64,000 bases of DNA from Streptomyces narbonensis (GTDB taxonomy: Bacteria; Actinomycetota; Actinomycetes; Streptomycetales; Streptomycetaceae): positions 186,001 through 250,000 of the forward strand of contig NZ_BMSF01000006.1 in assembly GCF_014649015.1 (NCBI RefSeq). The letters run 5' to 3'. Made by a program: the position numbers and the translations under genes. The number at the start of each line of letters is the position of its first letter. Position 1 is the first letter of the stretch. The notes beneath the pieces were generated by a model. The model searched no databases. It was not told where the DNA came from and saw only the letters and a program-made list of their open reading frames with translations. This document shows positions 16,488 to 24,500 of the stretch, piece after piece.

Positions 16488-17410
16488 GCGCCCGCCCCGG
16501 CCCGCTGCCCGCGCCCCGCGAGCTCACCGCCCTCTCCGCCGACGGCTCCCCGATCCACGTCGAGGTGTACGGCCCCGAGGGCGCGCCCGCCGTCGTCCTC
16601 GCCCACGGCTGGACCTGCTCGACCGCCTTCTGGGCCGAGCAGATACGGGCGCTCGCCGCCGACCACCGGGTCATCGCCTACGACCAGCGCGGCCACGGCG
16701 GGTCCCCCGCGGCCGCCCCCGGCGGCTACTCCACGACGGCGCTCGCCGACGACCTGGAGGCGGTGCTCGCGGCCACCCTCGGTCCCGGCGAGCGGGCCGT
16801 CCTCGCCGGCCACTCCATGGGCGGCATGACGATCATGGCCGCCGCCGCACGCCCCCGCTTCCGGCAGCACGCCGCCGCCGTCCTCCTCTGCTCCACCGGG
16901 CCCTCCCGGCTCACCGCCGAGGCCACCGTCGTCCCGCTCCGGCCCGGCGGCCTGCGCAGCCGGCTCACCACGGCCGTCCTCGGTGCGAAGGCGCCGCTCG
17001 GCCCGGTCAACGCCGTCTCGAAGAAGGTCCTCAAGTACGCGACGATGGGACCGGGTACGGCGCCCGACCGCGTCGAGGCCTGCGCCCGGATCGTGCACGC
17101 CTGCCCGCGCGGCGCCCGCCACGGCTGGTCGCAGGTGCTCGCCGGCCTCGACCTCGAAGCCGGACTGCGTGAGCTCCGGCTGCCGGTGGCCGTCCTCGTC
17201 GGCACCGCCGACCGGCTCACCCCGGCCGTCCACTCCCGCGCGATGGCGGACGCGCTGCCGCACTGCACGGGCCTCGTCCAGCTGGCCGGCATGGGCCACA
17301 TGACGCCGGTGGAGGCCCCCGAGGCCGTCACCGCGCAGATCCGCGAACTGACCCTCACGTACCTGGGCGTGAAGTCCGGGGACCAGGAGAAGGAGAAGGA
17401 GCAGGCATGA
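16484..17410 (+). CDS. Alpha/beta hydrolase
   Basis: The 308-residue protein has the hydrolase fold with oxyanion motif HGWTCS, nucleophile elbow GHSMGG (Ser111), an acid residue in VGTADRLTP, and the catalytic His in GMGHMTPVEAP. GTG overlaps the monooxygenase stop by four bases and its own stop overlaps the SDR ATG, so all three are translationally coupled. It probably hydrolyses the ester or lactone produced by the monooxygenase. The Lys/Glu-rich last ten residues are low complexity. Confidence 0.87.
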   Translation: MSARPGPLPAPRELTALSADGSPIHVEVYGPEGAPAVVLAHGWTCSTAFWAEQIRALAADHRVIAYDQRGHGGSPAAAPGGYSTTALADDLEAVLAATLGPGERAVLAGHSMGGMTIMAAAARPRFRQHAAAVLLCSTGPSRLTAEATVVPLRPGGLRSRLTTAVLGAKAPLGPVNAVSKKVLKYATMGPGTAPDRVEACARIVHACPRGARHGWSQVLAGLDLEAGLRELRLPVAVLVGTADRLTPAVHSRAMADALPHCTGLVQLAGMGHMTPVEAPEAVTAQIRELTLTYLGVKSGDQEKEKEQA

Positions 17411-18306
17411 GCAGGGTGAGCCTGGAAGGACAGGTCGCGGTCGTCACCGGAGGGGCCCGAGGCGTCGGCGAACTCCTCGCCCGCAAGCTCTCCGCGCGCG
17501 GCGCGAAGATCGCGCTCGTCGGCCTGGAGCCCGAGCAGCTCAAGGAGGTCGCGGGGCGGCTGCACACCGAGGCCGACTGGTGGCACGCCGACGTCACCGA
17601 CCACGAGGCCATGGCGAAGGTCGCGGCCGAGGTCAAGGAGCGGTTCGGGAAGGTCGACATCGTCGTCGCCAACGCCGGTGTCGCGGCGGGCGGTCCGTTC
17701 GTCGAGTCCGACCCCGACGCCTGGCGGCGGGTCATCGAGGTCAACCTGATCGGCGGCGCCGTGACCGGCCGGGCGTTCCTGCCCGTCCTCATGGAGTCCC
17801 GCGGGTACTTCCTCCAGATCGCCTCGCTCGCGGCGATCACCCCGGCCCCGATGATGACGGCGTACTGCGCCTCCAAGTCGGGCGTCGAGGCCTTCGCGCA
17901 CAGCCTGCGCGCCGAGGTCGCCTACAAGGGCGTGCGGGTCGGCGTCGGCTATCTCTCCTGGACCGACACCGACATGGTGCGGGGCGCCGACCAGGACGAC
18001 GTGATGCGCGAGCTCCGCTCCCGGCTTCCGTGGCCCGCGAACCGCACCTACCCCCTCGGCCCCGCCGTCGACCGGATCGTCGCGGGCATCGAGCGGCGCT
18101 CCTCCCACGTCTACGCGCAGTGGTGGCTGCGCGGGATGCAGTCGGTCCGGGGCTACCTGCCCGGGATGATCGCGACCGTCGGACAGCGGGAGATGCGGCG
18201 CTTCGAGCCCCGGCTCGGCTCCGTCTCCAAGGGCCTCGTGGGCGCCGGCGGAGCGGCCGACGAGCAGGCGCGCGCGGGAGACCCGGGAGGCACAGCCCGT
18301 CGGTGA
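17407..18306 (+). CDS. Short-chain dehydrogenase/reductase
   Basis: The 299-residue classical SDR has cofactor motif TGGARGVG at residues 14-21, NAG in VVANAGVAAGG, catalytic Ser in FLQIASLAA and Tyr-Lys in YCASK. It is longer than the core by about 50 residues at the C-terminus. It probably interconverts the alcohol and ketone of the substrate handled by the two genes before it. The ATG overlaps the hydrolase TGA. Confidence 0.87.
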   Translation: MSRVSLEGQVAVVTGGARGVGELLARKLSARGAKIALVGLEPEQLKEVAGRLHTEADWWHADVTDHEAMAKVAAEVKERFGKVDIVVANAGVAAGGPFVESDPDAWRRVIEVNLIGGAVTGRAFLPVLMESRGYFLQIASLAAITPAPMMTAYCASKSGVEAFAHSLRAEVAYKGVRVGVGYLSWTDTDMVRGADQDDVMRELRSRLPWPANRTYPLGPAVDRIVAGIERRSSHVYAQWWLRGMQSVRGYLPGMIATVGQREMRRFEPRLGSVSKGLVGAGGAADEQARAGDPGGTARR

Positions 18307-18425
18307 CGGGGAGTGAGGGGGGCCGTGCTGATCGAAATGCGTGGAATGTGAGCGCGTGCAAGGCTGGTCGAGCCCGAGGGGCGCGACGCCCCGTCCCCCT
18401 CACACCCTTCTAGGAGTGAACCTTC

Positions 18426-18611
18426 ATGGGCATGCAAGACCAGTTCAAGGACAAGGCGGAGCAGCTCAAGGAACAGGCCAAGCGGGCCGCGGGCAAGGCG
18501 AAGGACGAGGCGTCCGAGCGCGCCTCCAAGGGCCGTGAACGCACCGACGACGAGACGCGCCGGGCCCAGCAGGAGGCCCAGGACCGTTTCGACCAGGACT
18601 ACGACGCCTGA
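18426..18611 (+). CDS. Small CsbD-like hydrophilic stress protein
   Basis: A 61-residue, highly charged, helix-prone protein (GMQDQFKDKAEQLKEQAKRA) with no hydrophobic segment. The composition and KDKAEQLKEQAK pattern resemble CsbD-type general-stress proteins, whose biochemical role is unknown. AGGAG lies nine bases upstream of the ATG. A perfect GGGGCG-N3-CGCCCC hairpin at 18378-18392 is in its leader, and a strong terminator follows. Confidence 0.72.
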   Translation: MGMQDQFKDKAEQLKEQAKRAAGKAKDEASERASKGRERTDDETRRAQQEAQDRFDQDYDA

Positions 18612-18620
18612 CGCCCGCTC

Positions 18621-18658
18621 CGTGAAGGCGCACCCGGGACGCCGGGTGCGCCTTCACG
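18621..18658. terminator. Strong bidirectional stem-loop terminator
   Basis: A perfect 17-bp stem (18621-18637 with 18642-18658) has a four-base loop. It lies between the convergent CsbD-like and IclR genes and overlaps the IclR stop codon, so it could stop both transcripts. Confidence 0.8.
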
Positions 18659-19451
18659 CGTTCCCGGTGCGGGACGGGCGGGGCGTGCGGGGGGTGATGG
18701 AGAAGGTCCGGTCGAGGAGGACGCTCTCGGCGCGGTCCTGGAGACGGTGCGCGAGCGGCTTGAGGTCGGAGGTCCGGACGGACGGCAGCGATATCGCCAG
18801 GGCGGCGGCCGAGGAGCCGACCGTGATGGGGACGGCGGCGCAGACGGAGCCGAGGGCGTACTCCTCGTACTCGAGTAAGGGCGTCCCGCGCCGCTGGGAG
18901 GCGAGGCGGCGCTCGATGGCGGCGCGCCCCGCCACGGTGTGCCGGGTGAGCGGGGTCGCGGGGTGCCGGTCGAGGTGGTCGGCGCGCTCCTCGTCGCCGA
19001 GCTGGGCGAGGAGCACCTGGCCGGCGGCGTGCGCGTGGCCGGTGAGGCGGAATTCGGCCCACTCGCCGACGGGCGGGCAGTCGGGGTTGCGGGAGGCGGT
19101 CGTGACCCGGATCTCGCCCTCGCGGTAGACGACGAAGTAGACGGCGGCGTCGAGTTCCAGACTGAGTTGGTCGGCCCACTCCTGGGTGGGCAGGCTCTCG
19201 GGCGCGGAGGACTGCGGGACGGCGAGGCCGTCCGGGTCCGCGAGCGCGTACCCGTGGCGGTCCTTGCTCACCAGGCCCTCGTGGCAGAGGGTGCGCAGCA
19301 GGTGGTACGCGGTGGGAAGCGGCAGGTCGGTGTCGCGCGCGAGCTGTTTCGCGCTGGCGCTGCCGCCCCGGTGGTTGAGGGCGCGCAGGAGGTGGACGGC
19401 GCGCTGGACGGACTGGATGAGGGTCTGGCCGTTCGGTGGTCGTGCGGGCAT
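18654..19451 (-). CDS. IclR-family transcriptional regulator
   Basis: The 265-residue regulator has an N-terminal winged helix (IQSVQRAVHLLRALNHRGGSASAKQLARDTDLPLPTAYHLLRTL) and a C-terminal GAF-like ligand domain. The start ATG at 19451 is chosen because the IclR domain begins a few residues later; upstream in-frame codons are Gly/Arg/Pro-rich. It is divergent from an acetyltransferase gene. No adjacent catabolic gene reveals its ligand. Confidence 0.86.
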   Translation of the reverse strand: MPARPPNGQTLIQSVQRAVHLLRALNHRGGSASAKQLARDTDLPLPTAYHLLRTLCHEGLVSKDRHGYALADPDGLAVPQSSAPESLPTQEWADQLSLELDAAVYFVVYREGEIRVTTASRNPDCPPVGEWAEFRLTGHAHAAGQVLLAQLGDEERADHLDRHPATPLTRHTVAGRAAIERRLASQRRGTPLLEYEEYALGSVCAAVPITVGSSAAALAISLPSVRTSDLKPLAHRLQDRAESVLLDRTFSITPRTPRPSRTGNA

Positions 19452-19579
19452 GCGGATTCCTGTTCTGCATCTTCTGCATCCTGGACGGCGTGCTCCGCCC
19501 GGCGGGTTTCCGCCGTGACCGGCCCCGGGCCGCAGGATATTAGGGCGCCCTATCCCAGGCGAGCGCATACCGTGCCCCC

Positions 19580-20077
19580 ATGCCTGAACTGCAGCGACTG
19601 CGCTCCGACCACGCGCCCGCCCTGCTCGCGTTCGAGCGGGACAACCGCGCCTACTTCGCCGCCTCCGTGCCCGACCGGGGCGACGCCTTCTTCGAGGAGT
19701 TCGAGGACCGGCACCGGGCGCTCCTCGACGAGCAGGAGACCGGTGCGATCCACTTCCACGTCCTGGTGGGGGAGGACGGGGAGGTGCTCGGCCGCTTCAA
19801 CCTCGTGGACGCCGCCGACGGGGCTGCCGAGCTGGGCTACCGGGTCGCCGAGAAGGCGGCCCGGCGGGGTGTGGCGACGGCCGGGGTGCGCGAGGTGTGC
19901 CGGCTGGCCCGGGAGGCGTACGGGCTGACGCGGCTGACCGCCGCCACGACCCTCGACAACACCGGGTCGAGGACCGTGCTCGGGCGGGTCGGCTTCGGCG
20001 CGGTCGGGAGCGTCACGCTGGACGGCGAGCCGGGCACCTCCTACGAGCTGGACCTCGGCGCGACCCACACGCCCTAG
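19580..20077 (+). CDS. GNAT acetyltransferase
   Basis: The 165-residue RimJ-like acetyltransferase has the acetyl-CoA motif ELGYRVAEKAARRGVATAGV and the ending AATTLDNTGSRTVLGRVGFG. TACCGT lies about six bases before the ATG and no Shine-Dalgarno is present, so the mRNA may be leaderless. Its last four bases overlap the convergent tricorn gene. Substrate unknown. Confidence 0.82.
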   Translation: MPELQRLRSDHAPALLAFERDNRAYFAASVPDRGDAFFEEFEDRHRALLDEQETGAIHFHVLVGEDGEVLGRFNLVDAADGAAELGYRVAEKAARRGVATAGVREVCRLAREAYGLTRLTAATTLDNTGSRTVLGRVGFGAVGSVTLDGEPGTSYELDLGATHTP

Positions 20078-23000
20078 GGGGCGTCCGGAGGGCCCGAGGG
20101 CCGCGGCGGCAGCTTCGGGCGGGAGCGGTCGGGGACCGCCTCGTAGCCCGGGGGGCTGGCCGGCGGGGTCTCCTCGAGGAGCGAGAGGGCGACGATCACG
20201 GCGTCGTCGAGCTGGGCGTGCCGCCCCTCGGCCCAGTCGAGGGGCGTGCGCAGGACCGCGAGGTCGGGTTCGACGCCGTGGTTCTCCAGGGACCAGCCGT
20301 ACTCGGGGAACCAGGCCGCGTTCATCGGGACCGTGATCTGGGTGCCGTCGCCGAGCCGGTGACGGCCGGTCATGCCGACGACGCCGCCCCAGGTGCGCTG
20401 GCCGACGACGGGACCGAGGCCGAGGAGCTTGAAGGCCGCGGTGATCATGTCGCCGTCGGAGGAGGTGGCCTCGTCGGCGAGGGCGACGACGGGGCCGCGC
20501 GGGGCGTTCGAGGCGTACGAGACGGGCTGGGCGTTCCGGGTGAGGTCCCAGCCGAGGATCCTGCGGGTGAGCTTCTCTATGACCAGCTCGCTGATGTTGC
20601 CGCCGGCGTTGCCGCGGACGTCGACGATGAGCGCGGGCCGGGAGACCTCCATGCGCAGGTCGCGGTTGAACTGCGCCCAGCCGGAGCCGCCCATGTCGGG
20701 GATGTGCAGGTAGCCGCAGCGGCCTCCGCTGAGCTCCCGGACCACGGCCCGGCGCTTGGCGACCCAGTCCTGGTAGCGCAGCGGCCGCTCGTCGACGAGC
20801 GGGACGACGGCGACGCGGCGGGAGCGGCCCTCGCCCTCGGCGGGGGTGAAGGTCAGCTCGACGGTGGTGCCGCCGGTGCCGGAGAACAGCGGGTACGGGC
20901 CGGCGACCGGATCGACGGGCCGGCCGTCGACGTGGGTGAGGACGGCGCCCTCGCGGATGCCGGTGCCGGCGAGCGGCGAGCGGGCCTTGGAGTCGGAGGA
21001 CTCGCCGGGCAGGATCCGCTTCACCGTCCAGCCGGCCTCCCGGGGCACGAGGTTGGCGCCGAGCAGGCCCATGGGCCGCTGGTAGTGCGGCGGGCCCTCG
21101 TTGCGGCGGGCGGGGGTGACGTAGGCGTGCGAGGTGCCCAGTTCGCCGACGACCTCGCGGAGCAGGTCGGCGAACTCGTCGGGGGAGGAGACCCGTTCGA
21201 CGAGCGGCCGGTACTGGTCGAGGACCGCCGGCCAGTCGACGCCGCCCATGCCGGGTTCCCAGAAGTAGGCGCGGACGATCCGGCCGGCCTCGTCGAAGGC
21301 CTGGCGCCACTCGGCGCCCGGATCGACCTCGTGGAGGATGCGCCTCAGGTCCAGGTAGACGGTGGAGTCGCCGTCCCCGGACTCGGTGGCGGGCACGGCC
21401 CGCAGCTCCCCCTCGTCGGCGACGACGAGCCGGGTGCCGTCGCCGCTGACGGCGAACCAGTCCAGGTCCTTGGCGAGTTCGGTCTTGCGGGCCTTGGTGA
21501 TGGTGAAGTGCTCCAGGGTGGGGCGGCCCGAGGTGTCGGCGGGGTTGGCGAAGGTCTCGCCGAGCGCGCCGGAGATGGGCCAGCGCAGCCAGACCAGCCC
21601 GCCGCCGCTGACGGGGTGCAGGGCGGAGTACTTGGAGGCGGTGACCGGGAAGGGGGTGACGCGGTCGGGCAGCCCCTCGATCTCGACGGTGACCGTGCCG
21701 TCGCCGGTGTCCGCCTCGTCGTCGGCGGGGTCGAGGCCGCCGGCCGCGGGGCGCCCGTCGGGCAGCAGCGCGAAGGGCGAGGGCGTCGCGGAGGAGAGCG
21801 GTACGAGGTAGGGGCGGCAGCCGAGCGGGAAGGAGAGGTCGCCGGTGTGGACGTCGTACACCGGGTCGAAGCCCCGCCAGGAGAGGAAGGCGAGGTAGCG
21901 GCCGTCCCGGGTGAAGACGGGGTTCTCGTCCTCGAAGCGGCCGTTGGTGACGTCGATGACGGTCCGGGCGCCGGGTCCGGAGATGCGGGCCATCTTGATG
22001 GAGCGCAGGGAGCGGCCGATGCCGGGGTGGGACCAGGTGAGCCAGGCGCCGTCGGGGGAGAAGGCGAGGTCGCGGACGGGTCCGTTGACGGATCGGATCA
22101 GCTCGGTGACCCCGCCCTCCCGGGAGCCCTCGGCCGAGCCTCCCGCGGAGCCTTCGGCGGAGTCCGGCCCGGAGTCCTCCCCCGAGTGCTTCCCCGAGTC
22201 CTCCGTCGCGTCCGCCGCCGAGCCCTCGCCCGCGTCCTCCGCCGAGCCCTCGCCCGCGTCCGCCGCCGAGCCCTCGCCCGCGTCCTCCGCCGAGCCCTCG
22301 CCCGCGTCCTCCGTCGAGCCCTCGCTCACGTCCTCCGTCGCGTCCTCCGTCGCGTCGATGAGGAGGAGCCGTCCGTCGTGGGAGGCGATCGCGAGGCGCT
22401 CGCCGTCCGGGTCGGAGATGAGTTCCTCGACCCGGCCGAGCCGGCCCGAGGCGAGCCGGCGCGGCGGCCGGTCGCCGCTGGCGCGCGGGAGGTAGGCGAC
22501 CTCGATGGCGTCCTCTCCGTCGGCGTCGGTGACGTACGCGACCTGACCGCCGCTGCCGAGCATCTCGGGGAGACGGACGCGGACGCCCGGGGTGTCGATG
22601 ATCGTGCGGGCCGGGCCGTCGCGGTGTGTGAGCCAGTACAGGCTGCCGCGTACGGAGACGGCGCTGGCCCGGCCCGTCTCGTCGACGGAGACCGCGTCGA
22701 CGTGGTGGGCGGCGGGCACCTGGTAGTGGCGGCGGCCGACGCGCTGCCCGCCGAGCCGGACCTCCAGCTTCCGGGGGCGGGAGTCGGCCGCGAGGTCCTC
22801 GACGATCCACAGCTCGCCCGCGCACTGGTAGACGACCCGGCGTCCGTCGGTGGAGGCGTGCCGGGCGTAGAAGGCGTCGTGGTCGGTGTGGCGGCGCAGG
22901 TCGGTGCCGTCGGGCAGGCAGGAGTAGAGGTTGCCGATGCCCTCGTGGTCGGAGAGGAAGGCGACCCGGCCGTCGACGGCCATCGCGCAGTCCAGGTGGC

Positions 23001-23634
23001 CGCCGATGTCGGGCAGCAGCCGTTCGCCGTGGAGCCAGAGCCGTCCGGTGGCGCCGCCGAGGTACCGCTTCCAGGAGGCCGGCTCGTGCGGCGGCTTTCC
23101 GGTGAGGAGGAGGGTACGGCGGTCGCCGCCGTTGCCGGTGGCGCCGGGGTGGCCGCAGACGACGGGGTCGTCGGTGACGGCGATGTCCGAGACCGGGCCC
23201 CAGGGCATGCGGAGGCCGGGGGAGCCGTCGGTGGGGACGGTGTAGGCCCAGGAGTAGTACGAGAAGGGCTGCCCGTGCGAGGAGACGGCGAGGATATCGG
23301 AGCGGCCGTCCCGGTCGGGGTCCGGTGGAGTCCAGCCGCAGACCCGGGTGTCGGTGGAGCCCCAGTAGGTGAGGCGCCGGGCGGAGCCGCCGTCGATGGG
23401 GACGAGGTGGATCTCCGGGTCGAGGCTGCGCCAGTTCGTGTACGCGATGTGGCGGCCGTCCGGGGAGAAGCGCGGGTGGCCGACCCGGGTGCGGTCGACG
23501 GTCAGCCGCCAGGCCCGGCCGGGGCGGTGGCCCTCGGGGACCAGGGGCGCGATCCAGAGATCGTCCTCGGCCGCGAAGCACAGCAGGTCGTCGTGGAGGT
23601 GCGGAAACCGGAGATACGCGACGTCGTCACTCAC
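20074..23634 (-). CDS. Tricorn protease homologue (S41 family)
   Basis: The 1186-residue protein has an N-terminal beta-propeller region with repeated SPDG elements (HPRFSPDGRHIAYTNW, DLAFSPDGAWLTW), a PDZ-like segment (GAVLTHVDGRPVD) and a C-terminal S41 protease domain. The tetrad known from tricorn is recognisable: Ser835-His836 in GTSHAY, the nucleophile Ser1059 in TSSDGD, and Glu1122 in NHGVEPDL. It acts in the cytosol, cutting peptides released by the proteasome or other proteases. Residues about 430-505, inside the propeller region, are an acidic low-complexity insertion. The start is GTG at 23634; two TetR-type operators lie about 100-160 bp upstream. Confidence 0.9.
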   Translation of the reverse strand: MSDDVAYLRFPHLHDDLLCFAAEDDLWIAPLVPEGHRPGRAWRLTVDRTRVGHPRFSPDGRHIAYTNWRSLDPEIHLVPIDGGSARRLTYWGSTDTRVCGWTPPDPDRDGRSDILAVSSHGQPFSYYSWAYTVPTDGSPGLRMPWGPVSDIAVTDDPVVCGHPGATGNGGDRRTLLLTGKPPHEPASWKRYLGGATGRLWLHGERLLPDIGGHLDCAMAVDGRVAFLSDHEGIGNLYSCLPDGTDLRRHTDHDAFYARHASTDGRRVVYQCAGELWIVEDLAADSRPRKLEVRLGGQRVGRRHYQVPAAHHVDAVSVDETGRASAVSVRGSLYWLTHRDGPARTIIDTPGVRVRLPEMLGSGGQVAYVTDADGEDAIEVAYLPRASGDRPPRRLASGRLGRVEELISDPDGERLAIASHDGRLLLIDATEDATEDVSEGSTEDAGEGSAEDAGEGSAADAGEGSAEDAGEGSAADATEDSGKHSGEDSGPDSAEGSAGGSAEGSREGGVTELIRSVNGPVRDLAFSPDGAWLTWSHPGIGRSLRSIKMARISGPGARTVIDVTNGRFEDENPVFTRDGRYLAFLSWRGFDPVYDVHTGDLSFPLGCRPYLVPLSSATPSPFALLPDGRPAAGGLDPADDEADTGDGTVTVEIEGLPDRVTPFPVTASKYSALHPVSGGGLVWLRWPISGALGETFANPADTSGRPTLEHFTITKARKTELAKDLDWFAVSGDGTRLVVADEGELRAVPATESGDGDSTVYLDLRRILHEVDPGAEWRQAFDEAGRIVRAYFWEPGMGGVDWPAVLDQYRPLVERVSSPDEFADLLREVVGELGTSHAYVTPARRNEGPPHYQRPMGLLGANLVPREAGWTVKRILPGESSDSKARSPLAGTGIREGAVLTHVDGRPVDPVAGPYPLFSGTGGTTVELTFTPAEGEGRSRRVAVVPLVDERPLRYQDWVAKRRAVVRELSGGRCGYLHIPDMGGSGWAQFNRDLRMEVSRPALIVDVRGNAGGNISELVIEKLTRRILGWDLTRNAQPVSYASNAPRGPVVALADEATSSDGDMITAAFKLLGLGPVVGQRTWGGVVGMTGRHRLGDGTQITVPMNAAWFPEYGWSLENHGVEPDLAVLRTPLDWAEGRHAQLDDAVIVALSLLEETPPASPPGYEAVPDRSRPKLPPRPSGPPDAP
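22217..22336. repeat. 24-bp tandem repeat inside the tricorn gene
   Basis: Five consecutive 24-bp units encode an eight-residue acidic repeat (DAGEGSAE type). Further degenerate units extend the low-complexity stretch to about 22120-22360. Confidence 0.85.
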
Positions 23635-23731
23635 CTGTACATGCTTTCCGCGCGGAGGGGGCGCGGCAACTCGTACGTGTGTCCGCGTGCGCGAGGACGG
23701 GATGCGGACGCGCGTGTGGGCCAGGACACGT

Positions 23732-23746
23732 ACGAAACGGTTTCGT
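23732..23746. promoter_or_regulatory. TetR-type operator, copy 1
   Basis: A perfect dyad ACGAAAC-G-GTTTCGT. The same arms recur at 23778-23792, 46 bp away centre to centre. It lies in the tricorn/tetR divergent gap. Confidence 0.75.
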
Positions 23747-23777
23747 TTCGTTGGGGGCGGGGGTATCTTCGTACTGT

Positions 23778-23792
23778 ACGAAACCGTTTCGT
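23778..23792. promoter_or_regulatory. TetR-type operator, copy 2
   Basis: A perfect dyad ACGAAAC-C-GTTTCGT, 28 bp upstream of the tetR start. Between the two copies TTTCGT and TATCTT with a 17-base spacer could form a promoter that bound repressor would cover, giving autoregulation and control of the downstream exporter. Confidence 0.75.
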
Positions 23793-23819
23793 TCGCAGTG
23801 TCGATCGGAGGAGCCGGTC

Positions 23820-24392
23820 ATGGCTCGCAGCAGACTCACTCCCGAGCGGGAGTCCGAGCTGTACACAGCCGTGCTCGACCTCCTCCGCGAGGTCGGCTAC
23901 GACGCCCTCACCATGGACGCCGTCGCCGCCCGCACCCACTCCAGCAAGGCCACCCTCTACCGCCAGTGGGGGAGCAAGCCGGAGCTGGTCGCCCGGGCAC
24001 TCCGCGCCAACAAGCCCGCCGATCTCTCCGAGATCGACACCGGCTCGCTGCGCGGCGACATCCAGGAGATGCTCGCCCACACCGACGACTGCCAGATGGA
24101 CAAGGACGCCGCGCTGATGCGGGGCCTCGCCCATGCCGTCCACACCAACCCCGAACTGCACCGCGCACTGCGCGAGCTGCTCATCGAACCCGAGATGAAC
24201 GGCCTCGACGAAGTGCTGCAACGAGCGGTCCGCAGGGGCGAGGTCGCCGCCGACAACCCGGCGCTGAAGCTCGTCCCGCACATGCTGATCGGTGCGTTCA
24301 TCGCCCGCCCGCTGATCGAGGACCGGCCGGTCGACCGCGCCTTCCTCAGCGCGTACTTCGACGCCGTCGTGCTCCCCTCACTCGGCGTCTGA
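23820..24392 (+). CDS. TetR-family transcriptional repressor
   Basis: The 190-residue regulator has the TetR helix-turn-helix (TMDAVAARTHSSKATLYRQWGSK, residues about 29-51) and a C-terminal ligand domain of the TetR_C type. GGAGGAG is placed correctly before the ATG. It is followed at about 110 bp by an MMPL exporter gene, its likely target, and is preceded by two identical dyads. Confidence 0.9.
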   Translation: MARSRLTPERESELYTAVLDLLREVGYDALTMDAVAARTHSSKATLYRQWGSKPELVARALRANKPADLSEIDTGSLRGDIQEMLAHTDDCQMDKDAALMRGLAHAVHTNPELHRALRELLIEPEMNGLDEVLQRAVRRGEVAADNPALKLVPHMLIGAFIARPLIEDRPVDRAFLSAYFDAVVLPSLGV

Positions 24393-24500
24393 TCCTCCCC
24401 GCAGTACCGCTGGACCCTTTCTCCACCTGACGTCGAACCGCTCACGCCGTCGGGCCGGCTCCCCATGTCCTGTCCCGCCCCACAATGGGAGTACGCCCCC

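Noticed and set aside
24465..24500. ATG 24465 as the MMPL start
   Set aside because: It has no ribosome binding site, while GTG 24501 has GGGAG at good spacing and begins at the conserved N-terminus.
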